A stretch of DNA of 64,000 nt from Montifringilla adamsi (Eukaryota; Chordata; Aves; Passeriformes; Passeridae). The stretch is taken from NCBI GenBank assembly GCA_017590115.1, contig JAGGNK010013114.1, positions 310,001 through 374,000 of the forward strand, read 5' to 3'. The position numbers were made by a program, and so were the translations under genes. The notes beneath the pieces are model-generated. The model did no database searches and was not told the DNA's origin. It saw only the letters and a list, made by a program, of their open reading frames with translations. Within the stretch, counting starts at the first letter, position 1. The number at the start of each line of letters is the position of its first letter. Shown piece by piece: positions 24,992 to 34,312 of the stretch.

Positions 24992-25630
24992 GATGCCTAG
25001 CGAGGACCGGGTGCCAAGAGAGGCACAGTGCCGAGCAGCACTGAACGGGTGCCATGTGGAAGATTACACAGCAGCCCAGTCATGTGGCTGGGCTGGGTGG
25101 GATGGCTGGGTCCCAGCAGAGCCGGTGCCTCGGCATGTGCAGGCAGTGCCCTGGCCAGTGGAGCAGACCCGGAGGGTGGTGGGGGTCTGGCAGGCCGTGA
25201 GGAAATGCTGTGCTGCCATGCCATGCTGGGCAGCAGCGCAGCCGCTTCACTGTGTCCCGCCACACTGGCCCTGGCCACTGTGAGAGCGCACCCTGCTGCA
25301 GTGGGACCATGGCTGGCCACTGTGAGACGACCGTGGAAGGCAGCGCTGCCCTGGGGAGTGGGGGAACCCCAGTGGGTGGAGACAATCTGGGGGTTGCCTG
25401 CGCTGTGGCTGCTGAAAATGCACAGGGAGGTGGCAAAATGGATTATGTAATCCAGCCATGTGGAGTCATGGTGACCGCCATGGCCCTGGCGAACTGTGCT
25501 GCTCCGGTGGCACAGAGATGCTTTGCACCTACAGAGAGATGTTGCGTTGTGCTAAGCTGCCCTGTGGCTGTGCTGCTGACCTTTTGCGTGGCGCCAGACC
25601 CCCATTCAGCTGTGCGAGGCTGATGTCCTG
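24992..25630. other. GC-rich interval between matrix and proline-rich gag frames
   Basis: The segment is rich in GCC/CTG words such as 'ccatgccatgctgggcag' and is much more GC-rich than the flanking A-rich retroviral sequence. It may be a diverged gag spacer or an unrelated insertion; I cannot tell which. Frames here do not resemble a known protein. Confidence 0.4.
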
Positions 25631-26170
25631 GATTGACCAGCAATGCTGCTACCTTGAGGGGACACAATATGCCTCCCCACTCCGCAGGGCCAGACCACAT
25701 GGCGGCCACTGCAATGCCTCCCTGCACCACCAAGCTAGGCGAGAATCCCGTGGCCATGGTGCCATGCCATGTGGCCACGGGGACTGCCCTCCCACCATTT
25801 GCACCAGAGCCGCCCGCACCTTCCATCACCATGGAAATGTCAAAACTGCCCCCAGCTGAGACCGAGTGGGCTGGTTGCAAAGCCATGCCTCCGTGGAGCT
25901 TGGCTGTGCCTACACTGGGGGATGTGCCTGCACCCCCGGTCCTGCCTCTCTCAGGCGGCAGAGCCCTGCCCCCAGCCCTACCCCTGTGGAACACAGCCAT
26001 GCCTCTAGTGGGCGTGGCCCCACCCCCAATCCTTCCCTGAGCGGGTCTGGGAATTACATCACCAAAAGCTCCTGCAGACCACATACCCATAAGTGGAGCC
26101 ACTGTCCCCTCAGCTCCACCTCTGCTGGATACAAGGGATTATCATCCCCCTGAGGAATACCACAATAACA

Positions 26171-26654
26171 CCATGTCGCTATAGAGTGCGACACAGCACA
26201 AAGCACCCAGACTCCATCTGAAGGGTGTATGAGAGAGATTTATTACACCAACATGTTGCTTTTGTAGTTTTTCAAGATATTTACATTTACCTAACAGAAA
26301 CATACATTGCCCATTGGTAATTAAAAAGAAACAAAGTTCCCAATAGGTAACCAGGGAGCCACCTCATTCTGTGAGCCAGCTAACGTCCCTATCTTTTAAG
26401 TTTCCCTCTTCCATCATGCTGGCATAGTGATCGCCTTGATGTGTTCCTTGAGAGAGATAGGGGCTTTCCTTATCTCCAGGAAGCCTTCGCTGGCTCACAA
26501 GAACAGCACGAAATGTCTTTCCCACAACACCACAGTAGTTTTGTTGCTGACAGCCCTGCCTGATCCTGTGAGTGTCTGGCAAAAGGTAAAGTTTGCCACC
26601 ATCACGCATGGAGTGAGTCTATGATGAGGCAGAACTCATTGATGTAGCCATGTC
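26171..26654 (-). mobile_element. LTR-like insertion inside gag, antisense
   Basis: About 470 bp of A/T-rich sequence interrupts the proline-rich/capsid frame. The 7-bp direct repeat CCATGTC occurs at both edges (26171-26177 and 26648-26654), consistent with a target-site duplication. Read on the minus strand the insert carries AATAAA (complement of TTTATT at about 26240) followed by a U5-like end, so a solo LTR is likely. Exact TG/CA ends are ambiguous. The gag frames on the two sides are in the same phase when the insert is ignored. Confidence 0.65.
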
Positions 26655-28984
26655 AGGGAGCTGGGAGCCTGAGGATGGGACACTTGGAGCATATCCAGTA
26701 ATAAGAGGCAATGGAGCTAATTCTGACAAGCGTACTCCTTTTCAATGGCCAGTTCTATCTGAACTGTGTCAGCTTGTGGCCAAACATGGTTTGGGTTCTA
26801 CTGCAGTTGCTAATATGCTACAGTTCTTAACTACCAAGGAGATAACTCCCTTTGATATAAAGCAACTGGCAAAACTAGTGTTTACAACTGTCCATTACAT
26901 GGTTTTTGAATCGGTGTGGAAAAGCAGCGCTGAAAAACAGGAGTTAAAAAATCTAAAGGTTTTGCAAGAGGACCCATGTCATGGGGCAGGGGTCCCTCAA
27001 CTTCTGGGTCTCCCGCCAGTGGAAGATACAAGACTCCAGGCCAGGCTACATCCGTTAATTCTGTCACAGGTGAAGGAATTTGGTCTGCAGGCACTATTTA
27101 AAGTAACTAACATGACAAACACAACCCAAACATATTGCAAAATTAGACAAGGAGTAAAGGAACTGTACTGTTTTTAGAGAGATTACGAGATGCTATGGAA
27201 AAACAAATTGTTAATGCTGAAGTGAGAAATCATCTAGTTTTACAACTGGCAAAGGACAATGCCAATGAGGACTGCTGAAAGGTCATAGAACTACTACCTA
27301 ATGAAAATCCATCACTCAATGATATGATAAATGCCTGTGCTAAGGTTGGATCTAATTCTCATAATATGACTATGTTAGCAGATTCCATAACAGCCACTGT
27401 AAGTGTATCACCTCATTGCTACAGGTGTGGACAAGAAGGCCACATGAAGGTAAACTGTCCCCGTAAGTCCTTTCCACAGGGGACATTTCAAGGACAGAAG
27501 GGAGCAAATGCAAGCTGCAGCTGATGTGGAAAGACCTGACATGCGACTAAGGTGTGCAGGTCCAAATTTCATGCTAATGGTCAATCTCTCAAGAATCAGG
27601 GAAACACGAAACCAAGTGTGAATGGGAATCGCATGACAACACAAGGAATTTCCTACCTTCCAGTACAAGCCTATGTGATCAGCTCACAGGAAGGACTTGA
27701 GGAGCAGCTGGAATGGATGTGGCCACCTCTCTCACAGTAACCATAAGTACCTCAAAGGTCCCTCTCAAGGCTCAGGGGCCTGTTGTGAAAGGATTGAGTG
27801 CATTGTTAATTGGAAGGTCCAGCACCATAATACAAGGTATCATTGTGCACCCTGGTGTTGTTGATGCAGATTTTACTGGACAAATACATGCAATGGTTTT
27901 CACCCCTACTCTACCCATGACTATACCTGAAAAAACCAGAATTGCTCAACTAATCCCTTTTAAGTCTTCTGTCCCCAAAACAGATTTTAGGGAATGAGGA
28001 GACCAAGGCTTCGGATCAACAGGACAGCCCCAGTTAGCTGGACGCAGGTCGTAGAAGATCAAAGACCTAACATGGTTTGTACTGTTACGATGCCTAAAGC
28101 AAAGCCTTCACAGATAAAGGTCAGTGGGATGACTGACACAGGGGCAGATGTCACCATCATCTCTGCCAACATGTGTCCTCCATCATGGCCTACTACACCT
28201 GCGGGATCTGCTGTTGCTTGAGCAGCAATCCTGTGTTGATCAAAAATCCTGAGGGCCAAACAGCTACAATCTGGCCATACATCACTGCTGCACCACTGAA
28301 CTGTGGGGGAGGGATGTTTTGTCTACGTGGGGAGGCTGGGTAGGGAAGGATTTTTGACAGGGGCCACTGTGTTAAAGGGCGTAAGGTGTCCCACACCAGC
28401 TCTGAAATGGCTTACAACTCAGCCTGTGGGGATACCACACAGCGGCCCCTTGAAAAAGAAAAGCTAGATGCCCTAAAATCATTAGTACAAGAACAGCCAG
28501 CTCAAGGACACATAGAGCCATCTATATGCCTTTGGAACACCCCTGTATTTGTTGTAAAAAGAAATCTGGTAAATGGAGGCTGCTCTATGACCTAAGAAAA
28601 AACAACTCTGTGATGGAGAGCACGGGCACTTTGCAAGCTGGTATGCCTTCTCCTACAATGATACCTGCCTCCTGGGACATCCTGATTGTGGACCTGAAGG
28701 ATTGTTTTTTCACTATTCCACTGCATCCAGATGATATCCAAAGCTTGCTTTCACAGTGCCTTCCATTAATAACACTGCACCCATGCAACATTGTCAATGG
28801 TGAATTCTTCCCCAAGGCATGAAAAACAGCCCTACAATCTGTCAATGGTACATTGCACAGGCCCTCTCTTCAGTGAGAGAACTATTTCCAGAGGCATACA
28901 GATATCACTACATGGATGACATTTTGATTGCAACCCAAACAAAGAAGAATCTCCTTTATTGGATGGCTGGGGAACTCTAGAGAC

Positions 28985-29280
28985 AAAGAATGAGGAAAAG
29001 TCTCAGGTACCTTGAAAGGTGATGGAGCACACCATCCTGAGTGCCATAATGTGGAACATGCAGAACAGCCAGGCATCAAACCCAGCCAACAAGGGTTTGT
29101 GAAAGACAAGTCCTCTTGACCAACCTGGCTTCTGTGACAAGATGACCCGCTTGGTGGGTGAGTGAAAGGCTGTGGATGTTGTCTATCTGGGGTTTAGTAA
29201 GGCTGTTGACACCATTTCCCACAGCTTTCTCGAGGAAAAGCTTTCAACTCATGGCTTGGACAGGTGCACTGTTTGCTAGG
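28985..29280 (+). mobile_element. CR1 LINE reverse-transcriptase fragment
   Basis: The DNA spells a broken CR1 RT block: 'cccagccaacaagggtttgt', 'acccgcttggtgggtgagtg', then a VYLGFSKAVDTISHSFL-like stretch. It starts right where the provirus stops and may mark the event that truncated it. Confidence 0.8.
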
Positions 29281-29281
29281 A

Positions 29282-29421
29282 AAAAATAATGCCTGGATGT
29301 CCAGGCCCCAAATGGCACCCTAACTCCTCCCTCCTGACTTTGGCCAAACGGCCTTACTGTAGAACCAATATTGGCTGTTCCCAGAGGGACCTGGAGCATG
29401 TAAAGGCCAGGCATTATTTTT
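29282..29421. repeat. 140-bp element with 15-bp terminal inverted repeats
   Basis: AAAAATAATGCCTGG at 29282-29296 is the exact reverse complement of CCAGGCATTATTTTT at 29407-29421. The interior contains a second small inverted pair (TTGGCCAAACGGCC). The size and ends suit a MITE-type non-autonomous DNA element or a hairpin locus. No clear target duplication was seen. Confidence 0.6.
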
Positions 29422-29783
29422 GAAAAAGCAGCAAATATCTTTTCATTTGAATCACAGCAAATCTTAGTCTTTGTTCCTTACATGTGCCCTACTAGAGTGC
29501 CTTTACTCCACAGTACGTTGCCTCATGATTTTTTTAGTGTAGTCCTACTGCATTTCCTTGTGAAGCTGCTTATAATTTCTTGCAAATAATCTCACTGCTT
29601 ATTCAGGACAGTTAGTCCCAGGCTAGCAGCAGAAATTCTAGCATTCAGTAGGTACTCTGCTGTGAAAACTGGAATGTAAAACATGCCACAAAAGTGGTGT
29701 TTTCCATGCGGATCGTGGAGAAGCATTACACGGTGTTTGAACATTTGAAAGCCAGTTGTGCCTCTGCTAAGCTGAAAATTTCA

Positions 29784-30205
29784 TAGAATCACAGAATATC
29801 CTGAGTTGGAAGGGACCCACAAGGATCATGGTTTCCAGTTCCTGGCCCTTCACAGAACACTCCAACAATCCTACCCTGTGCCTGAGAACATTGTCCAAAT
29901 GCTTGTTTAGCTTGAGGCCATGACCACTGCCCTGGGGAGCCTGTTCACTGCCCAACCACCCTTTGGGGGAAGAACCTTTTCCTAATATCCAGACTAAATC
30001 TCCCCTGATACATCTTCAGGCCATTCCTTAAGGTCCTGTCCCTGGTCACAGACAGCAGAGATCAGTGCCTGCTCCTCTGCTCCCTCTCGTGAGGAAGATG
30101 CAGACTGCTATGAAGTTTCCCCTCACAGTCTCCTCTTCTCCAGGCTGAACAAGCCAGGTTACCTCAGCCATTCCTCTTACGGCTTTCCAGTCACTCCATC
30201 CAGTT
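29784..30205 (-). mobile_element. CR1 LINE fragment, antisense
   Basis: On the plus strand the fragment opens with the complement of a CR1 3' end, 'catagaatcacagaatatcc' and 'gagttggaagggacccacaa'. It runs through 'ccactgccctggggagcctg' to 'tctccaggctgaacaagcca'. Confidence 0.95.
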
Positions 30206-32185
30206 GGCTGAGCAGGCTTTCCAAGTCTGCCTGAAGTTTTGTTTTAAATCTCTACCCAAAGTCCCTAGGAAGCAGGCAGAGCAGAATATGTCCCATGGGG
30301 ACAGTCATGGGGCTCCCCAGGTGGATGGTCACACAGAGCCATGAGGGGAGCAAAGCACCACAGGCCCTGCTTCTGTCCCAGGACAGCAGCCTATCCAACC
30401 CCCTGTGAACACAGGTCACCAGCCAACCACTCCAGCTCCCCTCCCAGACTGAGCAGGGAGCTGGCTGGCACATCTAAGCATTTCCAGGCGAGCCCTTTGT
30501 TCCTGACAGTGTGGTACATGGTGGCATTAATGGTCAGGGCAGACGTTGGACCACCCTGCTGGCTGGTGGGGGAATGCCATGGAATGCTGGCCCATGACAA
30601 CATAAAAGTGCAGCATCGAGTAAGAGAGAAGGCACTGCTGCCTGCCCTTCAGACTGACCCCATTCCCAGCCACAGCTCCAAAATCCTATACAGTAAACAT
30701 TTCAAGGGTCAGTGTGTTGTTCAAGTTCAGTGCTACAGGATTCAGTGCTTCAGTGCTCAGTGCTTCAGTGCTCAAGTTCAGCGCTTGCCTATTTTATCTT
30801 GCATTTTTATCTTGCTGGGCAGGAATTTGTGCCACTACACTTGAGCACTCCACTGCTACAACCTAATGCCAGTAGTCCAGGCTTCAGCTGCACAAGCAGA
30901 CACAAATATCATTTTCAAGCTATTGACAACAAGAATGAATCATGCTGCAGCCTGAAAGGTTGTAGAACTTCAGCTTTGATCACAAACTTATTTGCCTCAA
31001 TTTATTTATGGACTAACTAAATAAGTACTGTATGAACTAACTAAATAAGTACGGTCTCTTTGTTTAAGCAAAGGGACGGAAAACAAAATTCCTCTCAGCC
31101 ATCAGCCCACTTAGGAAATTCCTAAAATTCCCATGGAGTAAAAACAGCAAATCCAGCATTTTGTTTTCCTTAAGGCTGCAGTCTCCCTAGGGCTTTCTGA
31201 TCAGATTATGTGGCTAGTCAGATTCGGTTTATTCAGGGACTGACTCATTGCATTTTCCTGTAATCTTGTATTTTAATTTTAACACCTGCTCAGTTTAAAT
31301 GCCATTTTTATCTAAATTTGATGGGTTTGCTATTCATCCTGTGTACATTACTCAAGATTTAAAATCCTCTTTGCTTAATACACCACTTTCAGATAGGCAT
31401 ATGTTAGCACAAGTGATGAATGAGGGGTTTAACTAGTTTTTTTTTTCTGAAGAAAGAATGGAAGACATCAGTTTTATAGACATGGAACTTCCATTGATAG
31501 GATAAACTTTCCTTGTGACAGTAGCATTCTCACACAATAATCAAAGGCTTTTTATTGTTGTTTTGCAATTTTCTTAATACTTAGACCTGCAATTAGAGGA
31601 AAAAAAAAAAAAGTGGAATTGCCTTGTCCTTACTGGCAAGCTTTTTTCCATGTATGAACTTTAGCCTTCCCTTCTCCAGGCATCCTTCTTGAGCATGCCC
31701 GGTTCCCTCACACTTTTCTCACAATCACATGTGTCAGCCCCTTACTCTTCACTGGACCTCTTCAGCCGATCCATATTTTTCCAGGGAAAGGCTGCCACCT
31801 GCATGATGGATGTGCTGACAACCTGCAATTTCCCCAAATGGAGGGAGCTTCAACTTTTGTGATAAGCTGCTTATGCTCTCCCATATGAGAGAGTAGAAAT
31901 ACTCCATACAATGACTCTCATCTGACAAGGGAGGTGAAGCTTTGGGCAGACAGTTTTCAGATGTGTTGCCTGAGAAAGGTTGTCATCCCCTGAAAAACAT
32001 ACACCAGGACTACTAAAATAGCCCAAAGGCTGCTCTGTGCCTGTGTCTGCAGGTTTTGAATTCTGTGAGATATGACTTAAGGCTGGATCCATCCATACAG
32101 TACAATTAAGGCTTTGAAATAGCAAGTTGTAAGAGCCTTGCATTGCCAGCAATGGATTACATGAAACAGAGATAAAATATAAGAA
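30206..32185. other. Anonymous interval with small tandem repeats
   Basis: No gene was found. Local repeats include a run built on CAGTGCTTCAGTGCT at about 30728-30782 and a 24-bp tandem duplication (ACTAACTAAATAAGTAC at 31012-31028 and 31036-31052). The remainder is A/T-rich unique-looking sequence. Confidence 0.55.
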
Positions 32186-32189
32186 AACT

Positions 32190-32365
32190 TCTGCCCAGAG
32201 AAGCTGTGGTTGCTCCATCCCTGTGAGTGTCCAAGGCCAGGCTGGATGGAACTTTGAGCAACCTGGTCCAGTGGAAGGTGTCCTTGCCCATGGCAGGGGG
32301 GATTGAACTGGGAGGTCTTTAAGGGCCCTTCCAACTCAAACCAATCTCGGATTCCATGATTCTCT
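32190..32365 (+). mobile_element. CR1 LINE 3' end
   Basis: Sense CR1 tail: 'cccagagaagctgtggttgc', 'gcaacctggtccagtggaag', 'gaggtctttaagggcccttc', ending 'gattccatgattctctg'. Confidence 0.95.
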
Positions 32366-32916
32366 GTGCACTTAGGGGAATGGCTATCAAGATTCGGAGG
32401 AACCAGTGAAGATTTCTATTTTAAACAGTCATATTGATATAACTGTAATCAGTGACGGAGAATTTTGCTAGGAAGCAAACTTTAATTTTTTAGAAAACTT
32501 AAATACATGCCTAACCCCCACTACTGTGAGCATTCCCACTGAAATCAGCATTGTGATAACAATGGAATTAATGAGGTCTCTTTGTAATTGCAAATAGATT
32601 TAAGCACACTGGTGTTTGCAAGCTGAATACTGAACTCCATTTAATTCAGCCAGAGAACAATTGAATCAGCTGTTGTAAAGACGTCATTTCCTTTGTCACC
32701 ATCTTGGCAACAAACCATAAGCCTTTTTCTCCAAATTACAAATATTTCCAGTGTTACTTCTCATGACTGTCTATTACAGACACAGGCAAATAATTCATGT
32801 CATCTGCCCTCATCCAGCTGTCTCTGCAAGTGTCCAAAAATTCACACATGCAGCAGGAGCTGAGGCCTTGTTGGGAATGTGATGGACAAGTTTATGAGTT
32901 TATGCCATTGGAATTA

Positions 32917-33060
32917 TTACTGTTAATGTGAAGTTGTAAGAAGTTAAGTGTGTTAATTAAATTGTTGTTAAAATGTAAAACCTTTAATGTTACTGTTAAC
33001 CTGAAGTTGTAATGAGCAAAGTTGTTGTTACAATATTAAACCTGTTAGTAACCTCCACTG
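32917..33060 (+). repeat. 73-bp tandem duplication in A/T-rich LTR-like sequence
   Basis: TTACTGTTAATGTGAAGTTG at 32917 recurs as TTACTGTTAACCTGAAGTTG at 32990, and the following text also aligns ('gttgttaaaatgtaaaacct' versus 'gttgttacaatattaaacct'). Duplications of this kind are common in LTR U3 enhancers, but I could not define LTR ends here. Confidence 0.6.
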
Positions 33061-33470
33061 TTAATCCCCTCATTCCACACATACCCTTGTTACCCCATCA
33101 AGCACTGCCTCTGCTGCTCTCTAAAATGGTGCCGAGAAAACCTCCCTGGGAAATATGCAAATTAAGGGGAATTCAAGGGAATCTGACTAAAGACCCTAAA
33201 ACCACCAAACTAAATCAAAATTTAAGAAACTAAGTGAAGGGTTCCACTAGCAAGGAGTACTCCTACTCCATTAGTGAGGTTTTAAAGATCACTGTAACCT
33301 AACAGAACAGGGTCAGAGTGAGGACCCTAGACTTCAAGCCACGCAGAGCTATTTCCTAGGCAGGCCCGTGAGGACGGAAGCCCCCGGTCTGCTGTGCACC
33401 AAAACTGCATCATCTCCTCCTCTGCGTCCCCACAGGGAGCAGGGGCGGTGTGCGCGGCCCCTCGGGCCAC

Positions 33471-33556
33471 CACCCAGAGCTGATCATTTAATATAGGCAT
33501 CAAAAAGGAGAAACACCCAGAGCTGATCATTTAATAAAGGCATCAAAAAGGAGAAA
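33471..33556 (+). repeat. 42-bp tandem duplication upstream of PAXBP1
   Basis: CCCAGAGCTGATCATTTAAT followed by 'aaggagaaa' appears twice in tandem with a 42-bp period. The two copies differ at about one position (ATATAGG versus ATAAAGG), so the duplication is recent. Confidence 0.85.
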
Positions 33557-33989
33557 GATTTCCTGCCTGTTCATTTCAGGAAGAAATGAGGTTAATAAAT
33601 CCATGGGCTTTCTAACAGAGCAAATTAAATTTCTAGTTACTTTTGCCACTGTAGTGTTCTAAATAAGGCTGGTGCAAAAGACATTTTGTTCCAGTGCCCA
33701 AGTAAGCACTGCAGGATTTTTTCCTGCAAAGAGCAAAAAACCCTCAACTACAGAAATCCACATCTCTGATATTGTGGTGAGCTTCCCAACGGCCCTGTTC
33801 TGCCCCAGCAGATACCAAGAACCCGCTACCAATTCTATTTTAGGTGGCTTTGCGCTACAGAAGTACTGCATTAGAAGCTCGCAGAATTTTTCCAGAGGGA
33901 CGTCTCCAAAACGCATCTACGTCTGGTATAACAAAACAAATTTTATATAACAAGCTCATGTCGCATGATGAACCTTTTCTTTAATACAA

Positions 33990-34312
33990 GTCACTTTACA
34001 CTTACACCACCCTCCTCTCCCCTTCCGCTCCCCCCCTTTCCGCCCGGGTCGCGCTGCTCTCCCAACACAAGATGGCGCCGGCCGTGAGGGGCCAGTGGGC
34101 GCGGGGCGGGCCGCTCGAGCCCCCGCTCCGCGCTCTCCCCGCCGCGCAGGCGCAGTGCCGCGCCCTCCTGTCGCCTGTGGTGGAGCCGACGGCAGGGGGC
34201 GCGCTGCGGGCGGCGGTGTCATGCTCGCGGGGCCGGGCCTGGGCGGCAGCGCGGGGCGGCCGGAGCGGGCGGCACCGGGGCCTGGCGGGGCGGCCGGGGG
34301 GTGCCTGGCGGG
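33990..34312 (+). promoter_or_regulatory. PAXBP1 CpG-island promoter and 5' UTR
   Basis: CpG-dense sequence begins near 33,990 and continues into exon 1 (to about 34,800). CAAGATGGCGCC at 34069-34080 matches a YY1 site, a usual mark just downstream of the start of TATA-less transcripts. The ATG in that site opens a separate 100-codon frame that overlaps the PAXBP1 start, so it would be an upstream ORF if transcribed. No TATA box is seen. Confidence 0.7.

Larger units (their letters stand above)
24710..28930 (+). pseudogene. Decayed betaretrovirus-like (class II) endogenous provirus, gag-dUTPase-pro-pol
   Basis: The order is that of a betaretrovirus. A matrix frame starts MGGSIS (myristoylation type) at 24710-24991. 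A long proline-rich spacer follows (about 25,630-26,150), then a capsid frame (to 27177). A CCHC zinc knuckle lies at 27417-27458. A dUTPase-like segment (about 27,725-27,997) with a PGVVDADFTGQI block follows, then a protease with the DTGAD active site (28135-28149). The start of reverse transcriptase ends with YMDD at 28909-28920. Frameshifts break every gene, including one in the capsid major homology region, and there is a stop in the second zinc knuckle. RT is lost after YMDD, where CR1 sequence begins. No 3' LTR or env is seen. The copy cannot encode functional virus. Confidence 0.88.

Noticed and set aside
25443..26102. 219-codon minus-strand frame in the provirus
   Set aside because: It is antisense to the proline-rich gag spacer, Gly/Ala-rich by composition, and without any recognised domain.
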